Of a DNA stretch of 64,000 bases, positions 35,503-45,305 are shown one piece after another. Both the position numbers and the translations under genes were made by a program. The notes below the pieces were generated by a model. The model was not told the origin of the DNA. It did not search any database and saw nothing but the letters and a program-made list of their open reading frames with translations. Source of the stretch: Candidatus Sumerlaeota bacterium (lineage in GTDB: Bacteria > Sumerlaeota > Sumerlaeia > Sumerlaeales > Sumerlaeaceae); assembly GCA_012513815.1 (NCBI GenBank), contig JAAZBM010000014.1, forward strand, positions 62,001 through 126,000, written 5' to 3'. How positions within the stretch are numbered: the first letter of the stretch is position 1; each line of letters opens with the position of its first letter.

Positions 35503-36648
35503 TTATGATGTCTTCTTCAGGCTTTTGCCAATTTCAAGCAAAAGTGTTTCAAGAACATAGGCCGAATCTGTTTGCCTATAGGCGAACGCGCTTGCGGAAT
35601 CCAAATGCTTCATCGCTTCAGACAGGCCAAACAATGTTGCATCATGAGCGAATTCTGTCAGTTGTGTGGCAGTCTCTTTATTTAGGAGCAAGGGATAAGC
35701 GGAATCTGCGCCCAGTAATTTGCAAATGTAGGCATCACGCATCCAACCCTGCAAAAACGCCAAAGCGGATTCAATCGCCGTAGTATTTGCTCGGTCGCTT
35801 TCGGGGATATCTGCCTCACACAAACGAATCAGGTCGGACGCCACACGAAAGAGTGACAAAAAGCCTTCCTTCTGAAAGAACAGCATCAGGTTTGCCAAGG
35901 CAAGTTGCGAGCCGGTTTGCGAAGACTTAAGGGCTTCGCACAGACGTCCCGGACGTCCTTCCGCATAATGAAGAATTTTCTCCAATTTGTCCGGCGACAT
36001 ATCGAGACCCAAATTGCCGTGAACAAATTGAGCCATCTCATCCTTTTTCAACGGACTGAGTTGCACCATTGCGCATCGCGATTTAATCGTTGGCAAGATG
36101 TCACTCTGACGATCTGTCAGTAAGATGATTGTCAGCCAATCCGGCGGCTCCTCAATGAGTTTGAGCAGAAAATTCGCTAGTGCCAAATTCATTCTTTCGG
36201 CCTGACGGAAAATCAAGAACTTACGGGGGCACTCAATCGGGCGCACCTCAACGAAACGATAGTATTGCAACTCATCCGGGTCATCTTTGCCGGGCCGCCA
36301 TCCGTTCAGAGTAATCTGGCGAGAAGGCCCACGTGGCTCGATGACTTGCAGGTCAACACTGACACCGGAGGTAATACGGCGAGAAACATCATCGTACCAC
36401 TTCATCGAACTTCCTTGTTTGCTCTCGACATAATGCTTCAAGATGTAGCGCACGAGAGCATAACACATGCTCGTTCGGCCGACACCTTTTGCCCCATGAA
36501 TGAGCATGGCATGCGGCAGTGAGTCTGATTCGACTGCACGCATCAAATACTGTTTGGCTTCTTTGTGACCTGCGATTGTGTCAAAGGATTGGGCTTCAGC
36601 CTTGAGGAGCGTTTCGGCCGGAACGGTTTTGTTAGCGATTTTAGCCAT
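35503..36648 (-). CDS. holB: DNA polymerase III delta-prime-like clamp-loader subunit
   Basis: 381 residues. An AAA+ domain opens with DTIAGHKEAKQYLMRAV and LPHAMLIHGAKGVGRTSM, the Walker A P-loop with Thr/Ser. EPPDWLTIILLTDRQSDILPTIKSRC covers the sensor-1/SRC region of clamp loaders, followed by the lid segment LHYAEGRPGRLCEAL. The zinc cysteines seen in many delta-prime subunits are missing between the Walker A and B regions. The delta-prime subunit helps load the sliding clamp. Its start codon overlaps the stop of the GHL10 gene as TAATG, and it is followed by the SufT-like gene. Confidence 0.82.
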   Translation of the reverse strand: MAKIANKTVPAETLLKAEAQSFDTIAGHKEAKQYLMRAVESDSLPHAMLIHGAKGVGRTSMCYALVRYILKHYVESKQGSSMKWYDDVSRRITSGVSVDLQVIEPRGPSRQITLNGWRPGKDDPDELQYYRFVEVRPIECPRKFLIFRQAERMNLALANFLLKLIEEPPDWLTIILLTDRQSDILPTIKSRCAMVQLSPLKKDEMAQFVHGNLGLDMSPDKLEKILHYAEGRPGRLCEALKSSQTGSQLALANLMLFFQKEGFLSLFRVASDLIRLCEADIPESDRANTTAIESALAFLQGWMRDAYICKLLGADSAYPLLLNKETATQLTEFAHDATLFGLSEAMKHLDSASAFAYRQTDSAYVLETLLLEIGKSLKKTS

Positions 36649-38795
36649 TACTGCGCCTTACTATTCTGCAAGGGTGGCGGAGTAATTTTGGGTGTCTCCG
36701 GCTTCAGGGTTGTTGACAGTTGCGAAGAAGGAATTTTAATTTCGCTCCCATTCGGCAATTTGATTGTCCACGCATCGGCACCTCGTTTGGTGACTTTTCC
36801 CGAAAACTGACGACCACTTTTCAAGAGAATTGTCTCTGCGGACTGGGTCACAGAAGGATTGGGTAATCCCGAAGATTTCATCGAAGCGGGACGATCTATG
36901 TAACTCTGGAAACCTCCCGTACCGACGTCTTTTTTGGAACGTGAACGCCCGGGCGCTTGGGCATCCGGAACCGGAACTCCCAACTCCGTGTATGCCCCCA
37001 AGTCATCGACAGACTTAATTTTCGGAGCACTAAATTTCGGTGATTGGAAGTCATCCATTTCCTCTTGCATGGGTATCCCCATAAAATTCGTCATTCCTGA
37101 ATTCTCATTAGGAATGGACACCTTACCGCCAACAGGGACATTGCTCGGCAGTAACACATCGGAGAGTGTATCATCTTGTGTTAACTGAGAAGCATCCACA
37201 TCTTCCAGTCCCTGTGTCGGAGTCCCTGACACAGGCGCTGTTGCCCCATCCAAACCGGGCAAATCCACTTGATTCAGCTCGTTGATGTTGGGCATAACCG
37301 GAACGATGGAGGGAGTGACAGTGTCCGGTGCCGCCGGGGGCGGAAGCATTTCCTCAGACAAGCCGGAGGCCGTTGTTTCTTCGGACGAGAAAACAGAACT
37401 ATTCTCCTCTCTCGGTTGCGCCGGAGAAGAATAGGTGGGCACATTGGACAGATTGTTCAGTCCGGCTCCATTGACAATACCATCCCAGAACTTCGGGTTC
37501 GAAAAAGCTGACCCGGGTGCGAAGCTTGTAGAAATCAGAGGCGCGATATTCGCGACATTGGTTGATTTCAATATATGAGTCATCAATGAGTTCAAATTGT
37601 TTTCGTTGAGTGCGCCGGAACAGTACAGCGCGACGCCACCAGCATTGGGCTCGACAATTGGAACAAGCATCATTGCCGCAAGAACTTGCGGCTGGTTCAT
37701 CCACGAAGCCAGTGCAATCACCATGCGACTCTTGCCACGATTGGCAATGGCAAAACGCATCCATCCGATAAAGTCATCCATGTTTTCTGCCGGACGCAAA
37801 TTGCTGAGCACACAGTCATCGATGATGCCCATCTCGCACCACTTGACCCAATCCTGCAATTGCTTGGCACAGGGTTCAGAACGCATCATCCATTCGTCAC
37901 GCCCCTTGGGGAACGTACCACCGGTGCCAGCCATGACCCCGACACGACATGTTGGGCGAGTCTGTTTGACCGCTACCGAAAGCTTGCTAACCAGTGATGT
38001 CAGTTTATCTCGGCGCCACTGCCCCCATTTCGAATCCGTAGGAACGGGGATTCCCGTCGAATGATTCTCGGAGTTATAGAGCGCCACGGCCTCTGACGAA
38101 TACCCATAAACTAACGAATTGTCCGGGGCACGCATACGGTCGAAGACGATTCCGTCCAGAGCATAACTTGCAACCAATTCGTTTACGACGGCAGTTAAGT
38201 GTTCCTGAACAGCCGGCAACGCGCAATCCAACCATTGCTCCGAAGCCCGCACCATATTGTTTCCATCCTGAGAAACAGTCAGCCATGTCGGCGATTTGGA
38301 CACGATATGATCCGTCGGAGGTATACCCATGGACGTTTTCCAGACGCGCAAAGCCGTAAACATCGCGTAAACCTTCATGGGTGTTTTGCCGGAATGTGCT
38401 TCGTTGAGGACAGTATCCAGTGGGTCGAATCCGGTTTTGGGGTCTATCCCCTGCGCCATCGGGACGAGAGATGACTTATAGCAAGCATCTCCGGTAGAGC
38501 GAACTTGGAATATAATTGTATCAAACCCAGATAGCCGAGCCGTTTGTACGAAGTCTCTGATTCCGACCGGAGTATGGATGGCGGAATTCATTGAGTCGAC
38601 AATGATTGCTCGTGTAAAATCCGGCGAAATCAGGTTGCTTGCAGATGTGCCGGGCATGAACGCAGGCGGCGGCATTGTTGCGTTTTGCGGAGCTTGCGCC
38701 AAGGCAAAAGAACAACCACAAAACATCAATGTCAACATCTGAATCAGATAACCCAATCTCCTTAACAAAAGTCCCACGCAAAACCTCTCAAGCAT
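36648..38795 (-). CDS. GHL10-family putative glycoside hydrolase, secreted
   Basis: 715 residues. A signal-like segment (LIQMLTLMFCGCSFALAQA) follows the start; the exact start is uncertain because no ribosome-binding site is visible at 38795. Residues 60-370 match the GHL10 (DUF187) TIM-barrel family: FDTIIFQVRSTGDACYKSS, then DGIVFDRMRAP and RVGVMAGTGG. The second half is low complexity, rich in Pro, Ser and Asn. The last 60 residues form a small SHD1-like beta unit (LKSGRQFSGKVTKRGADAW). Substrate unknown, possibly peptidoglycan or surface glycans. It overlaps holB by one base. Confidence 0.78.
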   Translation of the reverse strand: MLERFCVGLLLRRLGYLIQMLTLMFCGCSFALAQAPQNATMPPPAFMPGTSASNLISPDFTRAIIVDSMNSAIHTPVGIRDFVQTARLSGFDTIIFQVRSTGDACYKSSLVPMAQGIDPKTGFDPLDTVLNEAHSGKTPMKVYAMFTALRVWKTSMGIPPTDHIVSKSPTWLTVSQDGNNMVRASEQWLDCALPAVQEHLTAVVNELVASYALDGIVFDRMRAPDNSLVYGYSSEAVALYNSENHSTGIPVPTDSKWGQWRRDKLTSLVSKLSVAVKQTRPTCRVGVMAGTGGTFPKGRDEWMMRSEPCAKQLQDWVKWCEMGIIDDCVLSNLRPAENMDDFIGWMRFAIANRGKSRMVIALASWMNQPQVLAAMMLVPIVEPNAGGVALYCSGALNENNLNSLMTHILKSTNVANIAPLISTSFAPGSAFSNPKFWDGIVNGAGLNNLSNVPTYSSPAQPREENSSVFSSEETTASGLSEEMLPPPAAPDTVTPSIVPVMPNINELNQVDLPGLDGATAPVSGTPTQGLEDVDASQLTQDDTLSDVLLPSNVPVGGKVSIPNENSGMTNFMGIPMQEEMDDFQSPKFSAPKIKSVDDLGAYTELGVPVPDAQAPGRSRSKKDVGTGGFQSYIDRPASMKSSGLPNPSVTQSAETILLKSGRQFSGKVTKRGADAWTIKLPNGSEIKIPSSQLSTTLKPETPKITPPPLQNSKAQ

Positions 38796-38923
38796 TATGT
38801 TATGTTCCGAAGACGAATCCCAGTCGGGGAAATGTCATTCGGACTTAGTAGCTGTTGTAAAAATACCGCAGAATCTCATCTTGCTTTTGAAACTTATAGA
38901 GCATTTATGGTTATTATTTATTT

Positions 38924-40771
38924 ATGAAAGAATATCTTATCGGAATTGTGTCCGCTCCGGAGGACGAAAGCGCACTCAATCAAGAGCAATTGCAGACCGT
39001 TGCCCGTGATTCAGGATTTGAGTGTTCGATTAAGGTCGTTGACCCCATCAAAGATATCGCGGCATTTCGCGACTGGGTTGAGGATTGCCACAAGGCGCAT
39101 GGTTTTGCGTTTATCGCTTTGGATGACCAGACAGGAACGCTTGGGGTTCTGCTCTATGGGTTCACACATCTGCCGGTTATCAGGATTCCGAGAGAAAAAG
39201 TCGCGGCAATAAATCATCTGCCCGCAATTGGAACAATCGAACAAGCAATTTTGCATCTGTCGCGATTCGTGCATGAAACGGATTCTTACTCTGACGAGCA
39301 ACCTCGAGTGTCGCCCAACCACAACGATTTGTTTTTTGAGGAATCGGAGCCTGTGGACGAAGCCGCTTTGGAGGCCGAAGACAAAGAAGAACTGGAGTTA
39401 ATTGACAAAGCCTTCAAGGATAAGAGCTGGCTTTCCGGTGAGAACCACTCGCTCTCCCCCAAAATGGAAGAACCGCCTACGCCGAAAGTCAGGAAGCATA
39501 CGATTCTGGACTATACACCGGCATTGCGCTCAGCGATTATGCTGTCACGTCATCTGGCAATTCGCGACAATACGGACGAGATTTCGCCGTCGCAACTACT
39601 GGAGGCGTTTATCGCAACTGACAACAGCGCCTGTGGGGAAGCCCTACGCCAACTGTGCGAAGAACCTCGTTTGATTTATGAGTTTGTGGCAAATGTTCCA
39701 CGAATCAATTTGCGAAAACCCGTCGCTCTCATTCCGCTTGCTGAACAAACCATGTACTGTATCGAGCAAGCCAAGAAATATGCCCGTCAAAAGGAACGCA
39801 TCTACATTGACACTTTTGACGTGATGCGGGCGATGCTGCTCATGAGTACGCAGCATAACGATTTATTGCGCGGTTGGGGAATCGAACCGCAAACACTACT
39901 GGACGACCGGTTGCCTTTTGACTTGATTGATGAGTATGCAGTTGTACGCGAGGAAGAAGAGCGACACGAGCGAATTCGGCCACGTAAGCCATTGTCAACA
40001 CGCGAACTGTCGGCACTGATGCAACAAGTTCCTCAACACTTGTTGCCTCGGTCTCAGCCCATGCCTGAGCCGCGAAAGGAAAAGGCGGCGGCGCCGAAGG
40101 AAATCAAACTCGAAAAGTCCGCAATCAAAGAGCCGGCCGTTCTGACACCAAACAGCATTCGCCGATTTTCACAAGACAATCCTCCACTTGATTTAGTCGA
40201 GCAAGTCTGCGACACATTGTTGGGTGGCAGTATTATCGGAATGCCCACAGATACAACTTATGTACTGGCGGCTGACGCAACGAATGCCCGAGCCGTGGAG
40301 CGCTTGTTGTCTCTCAGAGCACAAACTGACGAGACGCCGCTTGTTGTGCTGTTTGACACACCGACCGCGCTACAAAATATGATTACCGGATACTCGCCGG
40401 AGGTTCGCAAGCTGACCAATATCGGCTGGCCTGGAGGGTTGGTGCTCAAGTTGCGGCGCAAGGGAAATGCACTGCGTCATGCGGGGATTGATGGCAATCT
40501 GTATTTGCGTCAACCGGCATCCTATCCTGTGTTGGCGATTATCAGTATGATGGGGCGTCCTCTTGCGGTGATTGATTCCGGATGTGATAATGCCAATAAG
40601 GTTCGCAAAGAATTCGCCAGTAAGCTTGCCATGATCCTTGACACGGGGATGGACGGAACTGGCCCTGAACTGATTGTCGACGGAACCGATGATGCACCGG
40701 TAATTCTGCATCGCGGAGAATATGTCGCGTCAGAGGTGCTGAACTTTTTCGACAAGATTAATGGAAAGTAA
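38924..40771 (+). CDS. Three-domain fusion: PurE-like, Clp-N-like and Sua5/YrdC-like
   Basis: 615 residues. Residues 1-120 look like the PurE fold: IGIVSAPEDESALNQEQLQ, then CSIKVVDPIKD, a helix, and LYGFTHLPVIRIPREK, but the GSxSD, SAHR and AHLPG active-site motifs are gone. Residues 190-335 contain two Clp N-terminal-type repeats (SPSQLLEAFIATDNSA and DTFDVMRAMLLMSTQHND). Residues 425-600 are Sua5/YrdC-like: SIIGMPTDTTYVLAADATN, ERLLSLRAQTDETPLVV and GWPGGLVLKL. The KxR motif of Sua5 reads RAQ here and the SxN-type STSAN reads VIDSG. It may be a divergent or non-enzymatic protein. No ribosome-binding site is seen. Three bases separate it from the TPR gene. Confidence 0.6.
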   Translation: MKEYLIGIVSAPEDESALNQEQLQTVARDSGFECSIKVVDPIKDIAAFRDWVEDCHKAHGFAFIALDDQTGTLGVLLYGFTHLPVIRIPREKVAAINHLPAIGTIEQAILHLSRFVHETDSYSDEQPRVSPNHNDLFFEESEPVDEAALEAEDKEELELIDKAFKDKSWLSGENHSLSPKMEEPPTPKVRKHTILDYTPALRSAIMLSRHLAIRDNTDEISPSQLLEAFIATDNSACGEALRQLCEEPRLIYEFVANVPRINLRKPVALIPLAEQTMYCIEQAKKYARQKERIYIDTFDVMRAMLLMSTQHNDLLRGWGIEPQTLLDDRLPFDLIDEYAVVREEEERHERIRPRKPLSTRELSALMQQVPQHLLPRSQPMPEPRKEKAAAPKEIKLEKSAIKEPAVLTPNSIRRFSQDNPPLDLVEQVCDTLLGGSIIGMPTDTTYVLAADATNARAVERLLSLRAQTDETPLVVLFDTPTALQNMITGYSPEVRKLTNIGWPGGLVLKLRRKGNALRHAGIDGNLYLRQPASYPVLAIISMMGRPLAVIDSGCDNANKVRKEFASKLAMILDTGMDGTGPELIVDGTDDAPVILHRGEYVASEVLNFFDKINGK

Positions 40772-40774
40772 GCA

Positions 40775-41710
40775 ATGAACCACGAGTGTCTATCCAAACG
40801 GCTGTTACTTAGTTTCGCAATGATGCTTTTTGCGGTTGTGGCAAGCGCGGATATGTATTGCAGCTACGGCGCCAAAGTAACCGATGATGCGGAAATCTCC
40901 GTACATGACTTGCTTATGGGGAACTCACAAGATTTATCAAAAAATAGAAAAGCCTCTTTTTACCGTGAACGGATGGCGGAAATCAACGCTAACAAAGCGT
41001 CTCAGGGCAGTACGCCGGAGTGGAAGAACGAGTATGCCGTCGCGACCTACGAAAACGGAAATCGCGACGAAGCCAAGGTTATTTGGCAAGAGTTACTGCG
41101 TGATAATCCGGAGAATATCGCGGCTCTCGGAAATCTGGCAACGGCAGCAGAACGCGAAGGCAAAACGGATTTTGCTATTCATTTTGTGGAGCAAATCGTC
41201 AAGCTGCGTCCACACCTTCGGGCAGACGCGGAAAAGTATCGTCTGATGCGACTGAAGTTTATGACGAGGGCGCAATCTGCAGCCGCGCCGAAAGATGGCG
41301 ACAGCCCCACGGTTTCGTACTGGTATCCGGAATTGGCGGCAGCGTGGCAAAAACGGCCGACACCGGCAGGTCAGATGAAAACGCTGACGGATTTTCCGGA
41401 TGTCAAAATCGGTGGGCTTTGCGAAATGCTCAAGTATAATCCAAAATTTGCGGACGGTTGGCTCGCACTTGGAATGGCTCTGGAACACGACGGAAATTTG
41501 TCGCAAGCATCGGTTGCTTACGAAAAGGCACTTGCATTGCGTACAACTTTTCGTGCTGATTTGATGCCCTATAACGCTGAACTAAAGAAAGTGATAAAGG
41601 ACTCAATGAGAGGCTTTGGATTCTTTAGGGGACTGGGAATTCTTTTGCTGACAGTGGGAGTATTCCTTGGTTTGAGTATGCTGTGGAAATTCCGTCGAGC
41701 AAAGGAATGA
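40775..41710 (+). CDS. TPR protein with signal peptide and C-terminal membrane anchor
   Basis: 311 residues. A signal peptide (LLLSFAMMLFAVVASAD) is followed by tetratricopeptide repeats: NEYAVATYENGNRDEAKVIW, IAALGNLATAAEREGKTDFA and ADGWLALGMALEHDGNLSQA show the W/G/A positions of TPR helices. A membrane helix near the end (about 285-303) and a basic tail (KFRRAKE) anchor it. It begins three bases after the fusion gene and ends 15 bases before recD2, so the three plus-strand genes probably form an operon. A role in scaffolding envelope complexes is likely but unproven. Confidence 0.7.
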   Translation: MNHECLSKRLLLSFAMMLFAVVASADMYCSYGAKVTDDAEISVHDLLMGNSQDLSKNRKASFYRERMAEINANKASQGSTPEWKNEYAVATYENGNRDEAKVIWQELLRDNPENIAALGNLATAAEREGKTDFAIHFVEQIVKLRPHLRADAEKYRLMRLKFMTRAQSAAAPKDGDSPTVSYWYPELAAAWQKRPTPAGQMKTLTDFPDVKIGGLCEMLKYNPKFADGWLALGMALEHDGNLSQASVAYEKALALRTTFRADLMPYNAELKKVIKDSMRGFGFFRGLGILLLTVGVFLGLSMLWKFRRAKE

Positions 41711-41725
41711 TGTTGCGATAACCGT

Positions 41726-43942
41726 ATGAATAATTCCAGCAAAAACAATCACGTCGCCCAAACAGACAAAGATAAAACTTCTCAGCGCATCACCGGAGTC
41801 ATCGACCACATCGTCTATACAAATGAGGAAACAGGCTATACTGTCGCGAAACTCAAACAGGCGAATGGACGCATGATTACCATTATTGGGATTCTTGCCG
41901 GACTACACGCACAGGAATCGCTGAACGCCGAAGGAATTTGGAAGACTGATGCAAAGTACGGTGACCAGTTTCAGATTGAGTCATACACAAAGATTTTGCC
42001 GACCACAGCAACTGCCATACAGGGTTATTTGGCAAGCGGCGTGATCCGCGGCGTAGGCCAAGAGTACGCACGGCGCATCGTTGAGCGTTTTGGAACAGAT
42101 GTTTTTGACATCATCGAAAACGCGCCGCAAAGACTGCGGGAAGTCGAGGGGATTGGCAACAAACGCTATAAGGATATTCTTTCCAGTTGGGAAGAACATA
42201 AAGTATTGCGTGACATCGTGATTTTCTTGCAACAACATGAGATTTCTATCACTCTGGCGCCCAAAGTCTACCGCGAATATGGTAATGGTGCCATCGAACA
42301 GATGAAAAAGAATCCTTACCGTCTGGCAATGGATATCCGCGGCATCGCTTACAAGAAGGCAGACAGCATCGCGAAAAAGCTGAACATCCCGCACGACTCG
42401 ATTGAACGGGTGAAGGCCGGCGTTTTCTTTTTCCTCAGCGAGAACACATTAAGCGGCGGCCACACGTTCGCGAATGCGGATGATTTCATCGAGCGTGCCG
42501 CAATGGATATTGATGTGCCGCAAGAGTTGGTTGTTCAAGGGATTAATGCTTTGAACAGTGATGGAATCGTCATCCTCGATGCTGAACATCACGCGATTTA
42601 TCTTAAGGAATGGTATCAGCACGAGGTCAGTGTCGCAGCCAATATCGTCAAGATTGCGAGAACTCAGAAACGCATCCCAACGATTAACGGTGACGAGGCT
42701 TGTCATCAGTTTGAGGAATCTGAGGGCACGGGCTTTGTGTTGGATGCCAAACAGCGCGAGGCCATCAAAACAGCCTTGCGAGGCGGCGTACTCATCATCA
42801 CCGGTGGCCCCGGAACAGGTAAAACAACAATCATTCGCAGCATCATTCACGCATTCAAGGCGCATGGCATTTCGTTCAAGCTTGCAGCCCCAACGGGTCG
42901 CGCCGCCAAACGTATGCAGGAGACTTCGCATGAATTCGCGATGACGATTCATCGGATGCTAAATTACCGGCCGGACATGGGCGGTTGGCAAATGAATGCC
43001 GCTCATCCCATCAAGACAGATGTCGTTCTTGTCGATGAATCGTCGATGATTGACATTAGTCTCGCGGATGCTTTACTCAAGGCCATTCGCCCGCAAAGCT
43101 CTATTATCTTTGTCGGCGACAGCGATCAGTTGCCCTCGGTGGGGCCTGGTAGTTTCCTTAAGGATATCATCAATTGTGGGATGTTCCCTGTTGTCAAACT
43201 GGAAACGATTCACCGTCAAGCACAGCACTCGCTCATCATCAGCAATGCGCATACCATCAACAAGGGCGAATTCCCGATTCTGCCCGGCAACGAAGTCGAT
43301 GGCAACGGAAACTTTTTATTTGTTCATGCGGCAACCCCGGAAGAGGCTGCGGCAAAAGTCCGCAAGCTTGTAGCGCAAGATCTCCCCCAGCGCTTTAGCT
43401 ATGACAGCATGAAAGATATTCAAGTCTTGTCACCGATGCATAAAATCCGTTGTGTCGGGTGCGCAGACCTGAACAGCGAATTGCAAAAAGCCTTGAATCC
43501 TCGTGGCGTTTCCGTGCAACGTGGAATGGCTTTCTTTCGGGTCAAAGACAAAATCATGCAGACCGAAAATGACTATGACAAGGAAGTCTTTAACGGCGAT
43601 ATCGGAACAATTACTTCAATTGAGCCTGTAGAGCAACAGCTGACGGCAAGTTTCGACGGGCGTCCGGTGACTTACGACTTCAAGGAATTAGACGAAATCG
43701 AGCCTGCCTATGCGATTACAGTGCACAAGAGTCAGGGCAGCGAATACAAATGTGTTGTTCTCGTGCTGATGGCATCGCACTTTGTCATGTTGCAGCGCAA
43801 TCTGCTGTATACCGCAGTAACACGCGGACGCAAACATGTCATTGTTGTCGGACAACGCAAAGCAATCGCCATGGCTCTGGCAAATACTGGCGACAAGCGA
43901 CTGTCGGCGTTGGACAACCGCATAAGAAAACGGATGAGTTAG
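41726..43942 (+). CDS. recD2: RecD2-type ATP-dependent DNA helicase
   Basis: 738 residues. The N-terminal OB-like region (ITGVIDHIVYTNEETGYTVA) and helix-hairpin-helix segments (LREVEGIGNKRYKDI) are typical of RecD2, which lacks RecB and RecC partners. Helicase motifs in order: GGPGTGKTTIIRSI (motif I), APTGRAAKRMQE (Ia), VLVDESSMID (II), FVGDSDQLPSVGPGSFL (III), ETIHRQA (IV region), and AYAITVHKSQGSEYK with LLYTAVTRGRKHVI (V and VI). RecD2 unwinds 5'-3' and takes part in repair. It ends overlapping the convergent transporter gene by four bases. Confidence 0.93.
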   Translation: MNNSSKNNHVAQTDKDKTSQRITGVIDHIVYTNEETGYTVAKLKQANGRMITIIGILAGLHAQESLNAEGIWKTDAKYGDQFQIESYTKILPTTATAIQGYLASGVIRGVGQEYARRIVERFGTDVFDIIENAPQRLREVEGIGNKRYKDILSSWEEHKVLRDIVIFLQQHEISITLAPKVYREYGNGAIEQMKKNPYRLAMDIRGIAYKKADSIAKKLNIPHDSIERVKAGVFFFLSENTLSGGHTFANADDFIERAAMDIDVPQELVVQGINALNSDGIVILDAEHHAIYLKEWYQHEVSVAANIVKIARTQKRIPTINGDEACHQFEESEGTGFVLDAKQREAIKTALRGGVLIITGGPGTGKTTIIRSIIHAFKAHGISFKLAAPTGRAAKRMQETSHEFAMTIHRMLNYRPDMGGWQMNAAHPIKTDVVLVDESSMIDISLADALLKAIRPQSSIIFVGDSDQLPSVGPGSFLKDIINCGMFPVVKLETIHRQAQHSLIISNAHTINKGEFPILPGNEVDGNGNFLFVHAATPEEAAAKVRKLVAQDLPQRFSYDSMKDIQVLSPMHKIRCVGCADLNSELQKALNPRGVSVQRGMAFFRVKDKIMQTENDYDKEVFNGDIGTITSIEPVEQQLTASFDGRPVTYDFKELDEIEPAYAITVHKSQGSEYKCVVLVLMASHFVMLQRNLLYTAVTRGRKHVIVVGQRKAIAMALANTGDKRLSALDNRIRKRMS

Positions 43943-45225
43943 TCCTCGACAGCGGGAAGGCTGTTCTTCGTTTCGTCCTTGAAGCATGTTGCAATGATGA
44001 ACGCCGTTAACGCGCCAAGCGCTGAAATCAGTAGCCACATACGGGAGAAATTGAGGTCACCGGCCGTGGCGCCTTGACAAAATCGGGAGAGTATGACGAC
44101 GGTCGGAGCAGCCAACACAGGGCCGATACCCAAGATGATGATGGAAAACACCGTCTGTGCCGAGTGACGAATATCATGCGCCGCAAGTCGATCCACGTAG
44201 ATATAGGAAACAGCAAAGAAACAAGCATAGCAGAACCCATGAAAAAGCTGACTCGTAACGATGACCCAAGTGGGCAGGAAGGTCGCACTGAAGATTGCAT
44301 ATCGCAGAACGTAAGCCATGCAGCCAAGGAACAGTGTCCATTTGAACCCGAACTTTGTTAGCATCCATCCGAGGAAAATTATGATGGTGAATTCCGCGAA
44401 CTGACCGATGCTCATGGCGGGGCCGATGCTGCTTGGGCGCAATCCGATGGACTGGAAGAATGGTGCAGTCTCAACGAAGTAAATCTGATGAATAACGCTG
44501 ATTATCAGACTGGCAATAACAAGCACCGCAAATGATTTGTGGTGAAATAGCCCGAATGCCTTGCGAAATGCCAGCGGCTCGACGCTGTCACGTTTGGGCG
44601 GCGTGTTTGGCAAACACAAGCAGAAGCCCGCGTAAAGGATGGATGTCACACCTGCGATTTTCATTGAGTCGACCAGACGAGAAATCGAGTCGGGAAGTTC
44701 GTCGCCAACAAGGAATGGCGGAAGCCACGAGAAATGCAAATTGGATTGCAGCCATACCATTGGAAAAATCCAACTTGCCAAAATCCAGCCGATGGTGCCC
44801 CACATACGAATGCGTGGGAATTGGGTGTTGGGGTTGTCGATATGGCTGAACGCAATTGAGTTTGTCAACGCCAAGGTGGGCATAAACAATATGCTGTACA
44901 AAATGGACAGAATCAGCCATGCGCTGAAATCCGTGCAATAGGCTGTCACCCATTTGATGATACTGCCCAACAAGAGCAATACCGCAAGAAAGCGCTCGGC
45001 ACTGAACCAACGATCGGCAATCTGTCCCGCAATGAACGGCGAGGTCACGGCACCTATCGAACCGGCTGAACCAAGTATCCACGCAACTTGTCCGGGCGTA
45101 AATCCCAATCCGCCTTTATCTGTTTGAGATTGCAAATACGAAGCGATGACTGGGAGCCAGATTCCCCAAACGGCATATTGCAACACCATCATAATCGACA
45201 GTTTGCTATAGGTAACTGCTTTCAC
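43939..45225 (-). CDS. MFS nucleoside:H+ symporter-like transporter
   Basis: 428 residues with about 12 membrane helices. The start is a GTG at 45225 preceded by GAGGAAAG. MKAVTYSKLSIMMVLQYAVWGIWLPVI and RIRMWGTIGWILASW fit the nucleoside-H+-symporter (NupG/XapB-like) group of the major facilitator superfamily, as do the FVETAPFFQSIGLRPSSIGP loop and YVDRLAAHDIRHSAQ near the end. Members carry nucleosides or related sugars. No nucleoside-catabolic gene is adjacent, so the substrate stays open. The 3' end overlaps recD2. Confidence 0.8.
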   Translation of the reverse strand: MKAVTYSKLSIMMVLQYAVWGIWLPVIASYLQSQTDKGGLGFTPGQVAWILGSAGSIGAVTSPFIAGQIADRWFSAERFLAVLLLLGSIIKWVTAYCTDFSAWLILSILYSILFMPTLALTNSIAFSHIDNPNTQFPRIRMWGTIGWILASWIFPMVWLQSNLHFSWLPPFLVGDELPDSISRLVDSMKIAGVTSILYAGFCLCLPNTPPKRDSVEPLAFRKAFGLFHHKSFAVLVIASLIISVIHQIYFVETAPFFQSIGLRPSSIGPAMSIGQFAEFTIIIFLGWMLTKFGFKWTLFLGCMAYVLRYAIFSATFLPTWVIVTSQLFHGFCYACFFAVSYIYVDRLAAHDIRHSAQTVFSIIILGIGPVLAAPTVVILSRFCQGATAGDLNFSRMWLLISALGALTAFIIATCFKDETKNSLPAVED

Positions 45226-45248
45226 GATAATCTTTCCTCATAAGAATG

Positions 45249-45275
45249 TCCGGATGAGTCATTGACCCACCCGGA
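45249..45275. other. Stable hairpin before the MFS transporter gene
   Basis: TCCGGATGAG (45249-45258) pairs with CCCACCCGGA (45266-45275), including two G-T pairs, around a 7-base loop. It lies just upstream of the GTG start and ribosome-binding site of the transporter. No uridine run follows on the minus strand, so it is more likely a leader structure than a terminator. Confidence 0.4.
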
Positions 45276-45305
45276 GAAATTTGTTGTTAAGAAATATTGT
45301 TGTGT

